A stretch of DNA of 64,000 bases from Fontibacter flavus (lineage in GTDB: Bacteria > Bacteroidota > Bacteroidia > Cytophagales > Cyclobacteriaceae): positions 124,001-188,000 of the forward strand of contig NZ_JBHLWI010000028.1 in NCBI RefSeq assembly GCF_042432905.1, read 5' to 3'. The first letter of the stretch is position 1. The number at the start of each line of letters is the position of its first letter. The notes beneath the pieces were generated by a model. The model was not told where the DNA came from and searched no databases. It saw only the letters and a program-made list of their open reading frames with translations. This document shows, in pieces, positions 53,581-61,806 of the stretch. Position numbers and translations under genes: made by a program.

Positions 53581-53886
53581 ATGGCAAAGAAAAAATTTAA
53601 AGAGGTGGTACAACAATCAGATGAAGCGGTATTGGTAGATTTTTTTGCAGATTGGTGTGCTCCATGTCAGGCTATGAACCCTGTTTTGGAAGATGTTATT
53701 AAGGAGTTAGGGGGGAAAGTTAAACTCTATAAGCTTAATGTGGATAAAAATCCCCAGGTAAGTGCCCAGTTTGGTGTACGGTCTATACCTCATTATGTTT
53801 TATTTAAAAGAGGGAAGATTCTATGGAGAAAAGGAGGTTACATTACCAAAAGGGATTTACTTCAGTCTCTCAAAGGTTTTATATAA
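53581..53886 (+). CDS. Thioredoxin-like protein
   Basis: The 101 aa (MAKKKFKEVVQQSDEAVLVD) have active site WCAPC (FFADWCAPCQAMNP) and the cis-Pro segment VRSIPHYVLFKRGKI. It is a second thioredoxin besides trxA. The start at 53581 matches the family; 53542 would run into the repeat tract. It ends at a bidirectional terminator. Confidence 0.92.
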   Translation: MAKKKFKEVVQQSDEAVLVDFFADWCAPCQAMNPVLEDVIKELGGKVKLYKLNVDKNPQVSAQFGVRSIPHYVLFKRGKILWRKGGYITKRDLLQSLKGFI

Positions 53887-53925
53887 AAAAACGCTCCAAA
53901 GTTTTAGAACCTTTGGAGCGTTTAG
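53886..53925. terminator. Bidirectional terminator between thioredoxin-like and M14 genes
   Basis: AACGCTCCAAAG (53890-53901) pairs with CTTTGGAGCGTT (53911-53922). A-run on the left, T-run on the right, between convergent genes. Confidence 0.88.
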
Positions 53926-53945
53926 GATTTAACCAGTGCTAGAAC

Positions 53946-55700
53946 TTACTTTTTCCAGCTTGCTTTACCTCCTTTGGCTGAATCCACATTGATGCTATAG
54001 CTGCTGTTACCGGATACGATCCAGCGAACTTTAACAGCACCCATACCAGGGATGTTTTCAACTTCAATTTTCTCTGGATTTACTTTTTGTTCTTTCAGTT
54101 TGTTGAAATCTTCATTTTCAACCACAAATCCAGCTACTACTTTTGCTCCTGAAATACTTACATAGTCAGGTCTTTCGATTTTGTACTTGATGTCCTGAGA
54201 AGAGTGGGTAGGAATCAATCTTTCGTTGTAGATAGTGGCAGTAACTTCTTTCAAACCTCCGCCAAGGTCTTTTTCCTGCACGTCCATTACACTCAATTTT
54301 GGTGTATGGTAAGCGTGTAAGATGGTGAAGGCAGAGTTTCTATGGGCATCCTGCTCCATCAAGAAGCCTGAGTGTAATCTTCCGAAGTTTTTCTTGAAAC
54401 CACCAACTTCAATTTTACCGTATTGTGGGTGATCATATTCTTCCCAGTTGACAAATGCATCACCAAAGGTCAAATAGGTGTCTACCTTCATTTGCTCATC
54501 CTGATTGTTTCTGCCTGCATTTTGGTGGAAGTACAGATAGGAAGTCATCAATTCATTGGAATAGGTGAAGATGCCTCTTCCGCCGTAGAACCAATCCAAC
54601 TGACCGCCAAATACGGAGTATAGGTCTTTGTACACGACCAAGTATCTGTATCCTGGCATGAATTCCTCTCCTTTTTTGGCGATAGCGTCATATACCCTGA
54701 CATCGGTAGCATTGTAAGTGTTGAGGTCTTCTTCTGCTCCTGGCCCTCTTAAGATCATACCACCATAGTTGTGATAAGACTGCGCCGCAGCGATGTTTGG
54801 ATGCTTCATGACAAACTCCATAACAACTCTGTTTTCTTCCACTGAAAATGGATACTTCCAGGCACCTCTTTGAATGTAATCAGGCTGCCAGTTCCAAGCC
54901 CAGTCACGGTTAGGGTCATAATAGCCTATGCCATCGTCATTGACTACACCGTCACCGTCTCTATCGATACCCTCATAACCCAACATTTCATATTCACCTT
55001 TTTGGTCGGCTGGTACAGGAATCAGTTTTCTTGGGTCAAACTGGTCTTTTACAAATCTACCAGTCGGGGACTTTCTGATCATCATGGTGATGTGGCCATC
55101 GCCGTTCAAATCATCAAATGGATCCTCACCTGCTTCACCGTCGCCGTCATTATCCAGGATCATCATGCCGGATCTTGGAGAGTTTTGGTTATTGGCCTCT
55201 TTGATGAAGTTATCGTGTGCATCCGGGTTGATGGTTGGTGCGATATAGAAGGTTTTGTCTTTCAACAATTGGGTGATAAAATCCAAGTCTCCATACATCT
55301 CTGCTAAATACCAAGCAGTGTACAAAGTGAATTCCGTTCCCTGTATTTCGTTGGAATGGATGTTGCCATCAATCCACATGGCAGGCTTTTCTTCAGCTTT
55401 GCCGGTTTTAAAGTCAGTGATTGTCAGGACCCAAATGTCATTACCTTGATAAGATTTGCCAATGCTTTCCAGCTTTACCAAGTCAGGGTGCTTTTTGGCC
55501 ATGTCTTTCATGATTTCCTCCAATGCCAAGTTGGTATGGTACCTGTTCCAGGATACCTGAACTTTTGGATTGTGTGGTGTTCCGATTGCACGGAAATACC
55601 TGTCTTGAGCCACCTGTGCGGAAGACTCCTGTATGCCTGTGAAGCTTACTGCTGCTCCTAAGGCTACTGTATATATCCAGTTTTTGATTTTCATCTTCAT
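53946..55700 (-). CDS. M14-family zinc carboxypeptidase (active)
   Basis: The 584-aa secreted protease (signal IYTVALGAAVSFTGIQESSAQ) has the M14 zinc ligands H115 and E118 in DGNIHSNEIQG and the third His in AQSYHNYGG. Asp-rich loops (NDGDGEAGEDPFDDLNGDG, DRDGDGVVNDDGIG) look like calcium sites. The C-terminus has a beta-domain. It lies 6 bp downstream of a catalytically altered paralogue. Confidence 0.92.
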   Translation of the reverse strand: MKMKIKNWIYTVALGAAVSFTGIQESSAQVAQDRYFRAIGTPHNPKVQVSWNRYHTNLALEEIMKDMAKKHPDLVKLESIGKSYQGNDIWVLTITDFKTGKAEEKPAMWIDGNIHSNEIQGTEFTLYTAWYLAEMYGDLDFITQLLKDKTFYIAPTINPDAHDNFIKEANNQNSPRSGMMILDNDGDGEAGEDPFDDLNGDGHITMMIRKSPTGRFVKDQFDPRKLIPVPADQKGEYEMLGYEGIDRDGDGVVNDDGIGYYDPNRDWAWNWQPDYIQRGAWKYPFSVEENRVVMEFVMKHPNIAAAQSYHNYGGMILRGPGAEEDLNTYNATDVRVYDAIAKKGEEFMPGYRYLVVYKDLYSVFGGQLDWFYGGRGIFTYSNELMTSYLYFHQNAGRNNQDEQMKVDTYLTFGDAFVNWEEYDHPQYGKIEVGGFKKNFGRLHSGFLMEQDAHRNSAFTILHAYHTPKLSVMDVQEKDLGGGLKEVTATIYNERLIPTHSSQDIKYKIERPDYVSISGAKVVAGFVVENEDFNKLKEQKVNPEKIEVENIPGMGAVKVRWIVSGNSSYSINVDSAKGGKASWKK

Positions 55701-55706
55701 GTTGCT

Positions 55707-57323
55707 TTAAAGTTTCACATTAAGGGTTGCGATTCCTGTATGCGCTGCACCGGCTTTGATATCGACAGAACCGGAACCTTTTACAATCCAGCTTAGGGTG
55801 GTTTTCTCAAAAGCACCTAATTTATTGATCAGTTTGATTTTGTCACCTGAGATCAGGTCTTTCGCATCTTTACTGATATCAATTCTGATTTTTCTCAACC
55901 ATCTTGATCTTTCACCCATATCGGAGTGGGTAGGAAGTGGGGAATTATTATATAGGTCAACCGTGATTCTGGTGAGTCCATTGCCCAGTTTTTCAGTCTG
56001 AAGGTTATGGAATTCAACCTTAGGGCTCATTTCCGCCAGTTTGATGATGAAATCGGTCTGTTCCTTTGCAATATCATTGACCATCGCATAAGGAGGATTG
56101 TATAGGGCAAATGGCTTGATGCCTCCAACTTCAACTTTTTGATTTGGGAAATCAGGATGGTTGACTGCGGTCCAAGGGACAAAAACATCATTTAAATTCT
56201 GTTCTGCAGCCCAGGAAAGGAAGTTTGCCTCCGCATTGCTGTTTGATTTTCCTTCCTCGCCTTTTACTTCAGGTACCCACCATCCCGGTGTACTGAAGCT
56301 TAGCCTCCCAAAATGGAAATACGCCCACTGGAAAAAGTCTCCATCAGTTCCCTGGTTTGTCTGATTGAAAGGTTTCAGAGAAGTGGTTTCATTGTAAATA
56401 CCGGAAACCATGCTGTTGATGGCCACATCTTTTTCCAACATGGAAGTCACAATTCTTTTTCTTGCATCCGCTGCATTGAATTTCAAAGGAGCAGAAAGGT
56501 TATTGGCCGGACTAAAAGTCACGAAAGCAAAAATGTTCCATTGATCAAAAAGATAATCCAATAAGGCCCTGCTTTCTTTTTGGGAAACTGCATAATCTCC
56601 CGCAAGAGGGGTGAAGATCGGGAATTTGTATGTATGGCTTTTGTTGAAGGCAATGCCTTCTGCGAGGTCCTCACCGAATTTTCCATCTTTATCATTGTCC
56701 CTGCTCTCAGGATAGACGATGTAAGATCCCTTTTGACCTTTGGAAGCATCAGCTTTTACCATCACTCTTGGGTCTTTGTCCAAAGGCATATAATCACCTG
56801 TTGCAGATTCTATCCTCATTAAAGTGATCAGACCATCTTTGTTGATGTCTTCATAGCCATCTTCTGATAGCCTTCCATCTCTGTCATGGTCTACTTTGGT
56901 GGCATTTCCTCTTCTTTCATATTTCAAGGAAGCGTGGTATTGGTCGTAAGCATCAGGTGACATATTAGGAAATACATAGAAAGTAGTCCTGTCAAGTACA
57001 TTCGAATGCTCTTTTATCAGTCTTTCGGCAAATTGAACAGCAAGTTCAACACTCAAAACATGGAATCCTTCTGCTCCGCCCACTACTGCGACGGCAGGCT
57101 TGTTGTCCATGTCTCCTTTTCCGACTTTCAATACCCAAATGTCTTTGCCTCCTTCAGTTTTGGTGAGAGAGATCAGTTTAGCGGAGCTTCCGCTTCCCGA
57201 GATGGCCTGTAGCCTTTGGGTGACCTGGCTGAGGGTAGGGTAATCCCCCTGCGCCAGTGTAGTTGAGTGGACAGAAAAAAGCATTCCTGCCCCTGCAACC
57301 AATGATAGATACATTTTCTTCAT
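55707..57323 (-). CDS. M14-like carboxypeptidase homologue lacking zinc ligands
   Basis: The 538 aa from MKKMYLSLVAGAGML are clearly a paralogue of the next gene: WVLKVGKGD, VGGAEGFHVLSVELA, Ca-like loops (DHDRDGRLSEDGYEDINKDG), and a matching C-terminal domain. At the HxxE zinc site it has EGFH (E85, H88) and the third His site reads FVTFSPANN. It is probably a pseudoenzyme or binding subunit co-expressed with the active protease. The ATG at 57323 is preferred over 57356. Confidence 0.85.
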   Translation of the reverse strand: MKKMYLSLVAGAGMLFSVHSTTLAQGDYPTLSQVTQRLQAISGSGSSAKLISLTKTEGGKDIWVLKVGKGDMDNKPAVAVVGGAEGFHVLSVELAVQFAERLIKEHSNVLDRTTFYVFPNMSPDAYDQYHASLKYERRGNATKVDHDRDGRLSEDGYEDINKDGLITLMRIESATGDYMPLDKDPRVMVKADASKGQKGSYIVYPESRDNDKDGKFGEDLAEGIAFNKSHTYKFPIFTPLAGDYAVSQKESRALLDYLFDQWNIFAFVTFSPANNLSAPLKFNAADARKRIVTSMLEKDVAINSMVSGIYNETTSLKPFNQTNQGTDGDFFQWAYFHFGRLSFSTPGWWVPEVKGEEGKSNSNAEANFLSWAAEQNLNDVFVPWTAVNHPDFPNQKVEVGGIKPFALYNPPYAMVNDIAKEQTDFIIKLAEMSPKVEFHNLQTEKLGNGLTRITVDLYNNSPLPTHSDMGERSRWLRKIRIDISKDAKDLISGDKIKLINKLGAFEKTTLSWIVKGSGSVDIKAGAAHTGIATLNVKL

Positions 57324-57565
57324 AAAGTATATCAGGTTTAGTTCAAGTTTGAACAAGTTGAGGGCAATTCCTCTCTTGACGCATCTATGTTACGAAAAAT
57401 ACAGGTTTAAATGAATATCCTTTGCTTGGGTAGGAATGCATATTTTTAAAAGGCATTCTAAGTGGATAAACGGGTGGTCTTTTTCAACCAATCATAAAAG
57501 AGCATTTTTTTATGGTGTAAGCTTGAAGAATTTTTGGTATTTTGTGCCATTCCAAATTTGAAGAA

Positions 57566-58399
57566 ATGTTTACAAAAATTGCATTGGCCATAGCTTTTTC
57601 TCCCAGGATGGAAGCATTGATTTGTGAGGCAAAAAGGCTTAAAGATATATTTGAAGCTGAATTGATCCTGATTCATGTGGGAGATCGGCTTCCGGAAAAT
57701 GAGTCTGCTTTGGATAAGATCATCCAAAAGCATGACATCAATAAAGAAAAAGTAAAAATCTTTTGGGAAAAAGGAAATCCAGCTAAAAAGATATTACATG
57801 TCTGTAAGGAAGAAAATGTTGATCTTTTGGTGGCGGGTGCTCTAAAAACGGAGGGTTTTTTTAAATATTATATCGGTTCGGTTGCCAGAAAGATCATCCG
57901 TAAGGCATCCTGTTCCGTCCTCATGTTGATTGAACCAATGGAAAATCCCACCTCTTTTGATAAGGTGGTGATCAATGGGACCCAACATGATCAGACGCCT
58001 TATGTGATCCAGCAGGGATTGGATTGGTGTAAAAAGGATAAAGCCAAGCAGGTATTTATAGCCAATGAAATCAAAATGTACGGCATGCAAATGGCCACTG
58101 CCGGAGAAGGCGGAGAAGGCGAAATTTCCAGTACAAGAAGAAAACTTGTCGCGGAAGAAGTTACCTACGTGGAGAATATTCTTAAAACCCTCGACAAGGG
58201 CGACCTGAAAATACACATTAAGATTACCTGTGGCAAATGGGCCATCGAATTGGCGCGATTTGCTTCAGACATCAAGGCTGATCTTTTGGTCGTGGGAGAT
58301 GAAGGTAAGCTTGGGTTCCTGGACAGGTTGTTCCCACATGACCTGGAAGATATTTTGAGTGATCTTCCCTGCAACCTATTAATTGTCAAAAAACAATAA
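57566..58399 (+). CDS. Universal stress protein, tandem UspA domains
   Basis: The 277 aa contain two UspA-like domains: MFTKIALAIAFSPRMEALI... with VDLLVAGALKTEGFFKYYIGSVARKI, and a second with DLLVVGDEGKLGFLDRLFPHDLEDILSDLPCNLLIVK. Start 57566 is chosen for the family start MFTKIAL. It is 6 bp upstream of the antiporter gene. Confidence 0.9.
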   Translation: MFTKIALAIAFSPRMEALICEAKRLKDIFEAELILIHVGDRLPENESALDKIIQKHDINKEKVKIFWEKGNPAKKILHVCKEENVDLLVAGALKTEGFFKYYIGSVARKIIRKASCSVLMLIEPMENPTSFDKVVINGTQHDQTPYVIQQGLDWCKKDKAKQVFIANEIKMYGMQMATAGEGGEGEISSTRRKLVAEEVTYVENILKTLDKGDLKIHIKITCGKWAIELARFASDIKADLLVVGDEGKLGFLDRLFPHDLEDILSDLPCNLLIVKKQ

Positions 58400-58405
58400 G
58401 ACTAC

Positions 58406-59647
58406 ATGGAGAACTTATCACATCAAGATGTAGTCAATTTATTTCTACAGCTGGCGGCCATGTTGCTGCTGGCCAGGATATTTGCAGAGATCGCACAGAA
58501 ATTCAAGCAGCCCGCTGTGGTGGGGGAGCTATTGGCGGGGATCCTTTTGGGGCCTACCATTCTGGGGACCTTCATGCCGGAGTTTCATGAGTATTTGTTC
58601 ATGAGTAATCCAAGCGCCAATCTGGCCTTGGATGGCTTTGTACAGATTGCTGTAGTATTGTTGTTGTTTATTGCAGGGCTGGAGGTGGAGTTACACCTGG
58701 TTTGGTCCCAGGGCAAGTCGGCAGTCAGTATCAGTTTACTGGGGCTGATTGTGCCGTTTTTGTTGGGTTTTGTCTTTCCCTATTACTTTCCCACTTTCTT
58801 TGGTCTGGCTGACGGTGACAGGTTGCTGTTTTCACTCTTTATGGGAACGGCCATGTCCATTACGGCTTTGCCTGTGGTGGTCAGGATTTTGATGGACATG
58901 AACCTGTTCAAGACCAAGATGGGCATGTTGATAGTCGCCTCGGCGATGGTCAACGATATCATCGGTTGGTTGATATTCTCCGTGATCCTTTCTTTTATGG
59001 GCAAAGGAAGTAACCTTTCCTTGGTGCAGACGATTGGGGTGACTCTTATTTTTACCTTTTTCATGTTGACATTGGGGAAGATCATCATCAACAAGGTACT
59101 GCCGTGGATCAATAAAAAACTTGCCTGGCCAGGTGGGGTGCTTTCCCTTTCAATGGCTTTCTGCTTCCTTGCGGCAGCCTTTACAGAATGGTTGGGCATA
59201 CATGCTATCTTCGGTGCTTTCCTTTTGGGAGTAGCCTTAGGGGATTCTGAGCATATGTCAGAAAGAGCCAAAGAAATCGTGCACCAGTTTATCAATAATA
59301 TTTTCGCGCCATTATTCTTCGTCTCAATAGGTCTAAAGATCAACTTCTTTACCAATTTTGAGTTCTTCCTTACCCTGGCGATTTTAGTGATTTCTTTTGC
59401 CGGAAAAATTTTCGGCAGTGGATTTGGAGCCTACAAGGGAGGCTTTAATATCAAAGAGTCCTTGGCCGTAGGCTTCGGGATGAATGCCAGAGGGGCGATG
59501 GAAATCATCTTAGGTCTGATCGCTTTAGAAAATGGACTGATCGATGAGAAGCTGTTTGTGGCCTTGGTGATTATGGCCATTGTGACCAGCATGACCAGTG
59601 GACCATTGATGAAGTGGGCTTTGAAAGGGAAAAAAGAAGAATCATAG
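58406..59647 (+). CDS. CPA2-type cation:proton antiporter
   Basis: The 413-aa membrane protein has about 12 transmembrane helices. Family features include EIAQKFKQPAVVGELLAGILLGPTILG, VLLLFIAGLEVEL, SAMVNDIIGWLIF (ion-binding ND) and GFGMNARGAMEIILGLIALE. It lacks the TrkA domain of KefB/C. It is co-transcribed with the stress protein. Confidence 0.94.
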   Translation: MENLSHQDVVNLFLQLAAMLLLARIFAEIAQKFKQPAVVGELLAGILLGPTILGTFMPEFHEYLFMSNPSANLALDGFVQIAVVLLLFIAGLEVELHLVWSQGKSAVSISLLGLIVPFLLGFVFPYYFPTFFGLADGDRLLFSLFMGTAMSITALPVVVRILMDMNLFKTKMGMLIVASAMVNDIIGWLIFSVILSFMGKGSNLSLVQTIGVTLIFTFFMLTLGKIIINKVLPWINKKLAWPGGVLSLSMAFCFLAAAFTEWLGIHAIFGAFLLGVALGDSEHMSERAKEIVHQFINNIFAPLFFVSIGLKINFFTNFEFFLTLAILVISFAGKIFGSGFGAYKGGFNIKESLAVGFGMNARGAMEIILGLIALENGLIDEKLFVALVIMAIVTSMTSGPLMKWALKGKKEES

Positions 59648-59721
59648 TTAGCTATAAAAAAAAATAATACTGAAAATCAATCGATTATAAATATTTTAGG
59701 AAATTTTCATTTCTAAAGCTT

Positions 59722-59800
59722 GCCTCGTTTTTTTTTTTCTTACATCAAGAATTAGTTTTGTCGGCGAAATTTTTAATTCTAATTGCCATTTTTTGGCTCT
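59722..59800 (+). repeat. Module leader copy f (opposite strand)
   Basis: CG followed by an 11-T run, CTTACATCAAGAATTAGTTTT then GTCGGCGAAATTTTTAATTCTAAT. This matches the T-run, GAATTAGTTTT core, degenerate palindrome and TTTTAATTC of copies a-e. Here the -7-like box is a perfect TAGTTTTG (59753-59760). A GCCA-TTTTT-TGGC hairpin sits in the 5'UTR. Confidence 0.75.
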
Positions 59801-59830
59801 AATTTATGTTTAACTTAAAATTATTTTGTA

Positions 59831-60100
59831 ATGAAAAATGCAGTTTCAAAAATTTTATTTGTTGCTATGATATTTTGTGTTAATATCTCAATAGCCAATG
59901 ATGCTTCTCTCGAAAGTTCTGATTGTCAGGCAGGAGGTCCGGGGGCTGTATCCTGTCAGGCTTCCACAACCGTAGATACTACTGTGTTGGGTTCAGGTGC
60001 CTCAGTTACTAACTCTGCAAGTGTAACATGTGGTTCAGGTTATTATGCATGTTGTAATTCAAGTCTTATGGGCGCTTCAGCAAATTGTGTAGCAAATTAA
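59831..60100 (+). CDS. Small secreted Cys-rich peptide, module 6
   Basis: The 89 aa have a signal peptide (ILFVAMIFCVNISIAN) and mature part NDASLESSDCQAGGPG, then Ser/Thr/Val-rich text and CGSGYYACCNSS plus a late Cys (SANCVAN); six mature cysteines. It is first behind leader copy f and followed by a hairpin and a propeller gene. No recognised family. Confidence 0.8.
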   Translation: MKNAVSKILFVAMIFCVNISIANDASLESSDCQAGGPGAVSCQASTTVDTTVLGSGASVTNSASVTCGSGYYACCNSSLMGASANCVAN

Positions 60101-60113
60101 TGATGTGAACCTT

Positions 60114-60142
60114 GAAGCAGTTTCAACTTAAGAAACTGCTTC
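60114..60142 (+). other. Intercistronic hairpin, module 6
   Basis: GAAGCAGTTTC (60114-60124) and GAAACTGCTTC (60132-60142) form a perfect 11-bp stem with a 7-nt loop. It lies 14 bp after the peptide stop, with only TAATCC following. Confidence 0.8.
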
Positions 60143-60256
60143 TAATCCATTTAGAAAGAGTGATCTTTTAAAATAAAATAGCTTATTTACGTAATGTCAT
60201 TATAGTTGGATGAGAATTCCCCAACTTAGTAGAATTTAAAATAGAAATTAAATTAT

Positions 60257-61405
60257 ATGATTTATAGAGTTTTTTTTGCAGTGTTATTTCTTATTGCTAT
60301 TTCCTGTAAAGAGGTCAATTTCAATAATGACTTTAGTCTCGAAGAATTCAGGGTAAAAGACGAAGATGTTTTTCTTTATGATTTTTCCAAAGAGCTGGAA
60401 CTTATCCCATTACTTTATAGTGGGCAGGAGAGTTTGGTTGGAATTGTAGATAAGCTTGAGGTTAAAGATGGAAGGTTTTTCATTCTTTCATCTACACCTA
60501 GTTCACAAAAATCATTGTTGATTTTTGGTCAAAAGGGGGAATTTGTAGGTAGGATAGATAAAGATAGTTTTGGTGATTTACATGGAAATTCTTTAAAGGA
60601 TTTTTTGGTTTTAGAAGATAGTAGAATATTGATTTGGGATAATAATAATACAATTTTAATTATTAACGAAGACTTCAGGTTAATTGGTTCCCGTCAAATG
60701 CCATTTAGGATTGATAGAGTAAGCTATAATAAAGGTCAAATATTATGTTATTTAAATAAACAGGCATTAAATTTTCAAGATGAAGAATATTTTTATGATT
60801 TAGTTATACTTGATGAGAAATTAAACGTTTTAAATAGGTTTCTTCCATTTGAATTAAACCAAGGTGAAACGAGGTACCATGTTAAACTTTCCCCAAACAT
60901 ACATCCTTTTAAAAATGGGTTTTTATTTACAGAGTTTTTAAATGATACAGTTTACTATGTTGATTCAAATGAAACAAGAATACATAGGATCATTGATTTT
61001 GGTGAAAAAAGATTTATTAAATCGAATTTTCCAAATGCAGTTGTTCAACCTTTATCCCCTATACTTACAGAGAAGTTTAAGTGGGGGATATATAACCCAC
61101 TAGAAAATGATGAATTCTTTTTTATCGGCTACTATGAAAATGATGTTCCAAAAAATTTAATTTATGAAAAGAGAAAAAACAAGCTTTATAAACTGAATCC
61201 TATCAAGTCAATCAATGAAGAGAATATTGTGCCTGCCCCAATCCAATATAGTGATGAATATTTTTATGGAGTTTTAACAGAGGCTGGGATCTCTTTTGTT
61301 GATAAAGAAAAAATTAAGAGTTATTCTGATAAGTCAATAGTAAAAAGAGCAGATGACTATATAATTAACAATGGGAATCCGATAATTTTCAAATATAAAT
61401 TATAA
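60257..61405 (+). CDS. Six-bladed beta-propeller lipoprotein, module 6
   Basis: The 382 aa have a lipoprotein signal (FFAVLFLIAISCKEVNF) and blades: LEVKDGRFFILSSTPSSQ, KSLLIFGQKGEFVGRID, DSRILIWDNNNTILIINED, KNGFLFTEFLNDTVYYVDS, DEFFFIGYYENDVPK. Same architecture and length as the module 5 protein. AT-rich relative to neighbours. Confidence 0.82.
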   Translation: MIYRVFFAVLFLIAISCKEVNFNNDFSLEEFRVKDEDVFLYDFSKELELIPLLYSGQESLVGIVDKLEVKDGRFFILSSTPSSQKSLLIFGQKGEFVGRIDKDSFGDLHGNSLKDFLVLEDSRILIWDNNNTILIINEDFRLIGSRQMPFRIDRVSYNKGQILCYLNKQALNFQDEEYFYDLVILDEKLNVLNRFLPFELNQGETRYHVKLSPNIHPFKNGFLFTEFLNDTVYYVDSNETRIHRIIDFGEKRFIKSNFPNAVVQPLSPILTEKFKWGIYNPLENDEFFFIGYYENDVPKNLIYEKRKNKLYKLNPIKSINEENIVPAPIQYSDEYFYGVLTEAGISFVDKEKIKSYSDKSIVKRADDYIINNGNPIIFKYKL

Positions 61406-61411
61406 TATAAT

Positions 61412-61753
61412 ATGATGTATCTAGCTTTGTCATTCATCGTTTATTTTTCAATCTCATGGAATGATGTCTTTGAAGTTCAAATAAATCAAAAGACTTCAAA
61501 AAGTGAATTGAATTTAATTATAGAAGAAGCTAAAAAAAGAGATGTTGAAATTAAAGTCCTTTATGCTAGTTATAATGAAGATGATAAAATAAATATCCTT
61601 CAATTAAAGGTTGTGGCTAAAGGAATTGGTGAGTCGACAACCACGTTTGATAGTAGATCTGGGAATTGTCTGAATATTATTAAAGATTCAAGATCAGATA
61701 CAAGGGTTCCATTTCAGGTTAATATTGATGATTGTGATGGCAAGTCAGGTTGA
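61412..61753 (+). CDS. Small secreted/anchored hypothetical protein, module 6
   Basis: The 113 aa have an N-terminal hydrophobic segment (MMYLALSFIVYFSISW), then VFEVQINQKTSKSELNLIIEEAKKRDVEIKVLY and LQLKVVAKGIGES. The helix-strand pattern of tt-SELxxIxxxAkkxxI resembles C-terminal domains of Bacteroidetes BlaR1/M56-type sensor proteins. The match is weak. It starts 6 bp after the propeller gene. Confidence 0.6.
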   Translation: MMYLALSFIVYFSISWNDVFEVQINQKTSKSELNLIIEEAKKRDVEIKVLYASYNEDDKINILQLKVVAKGIGESTTTFDSRSGNCLNIIKDSRSDTRVPFQVNIDDCDGKSG

Positions 61754-61806
61754 TGCTTTTATAGTGGATTTTTTGTTCAAAATTCATCAATACTTAAATT
61801 AAGGAG

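Noticed and set aside
53354..53587. 77-codon minus-strand frame
   Set aside because: It is encoded by the hairpin repeat tract and overlaps the thioredoxin start.
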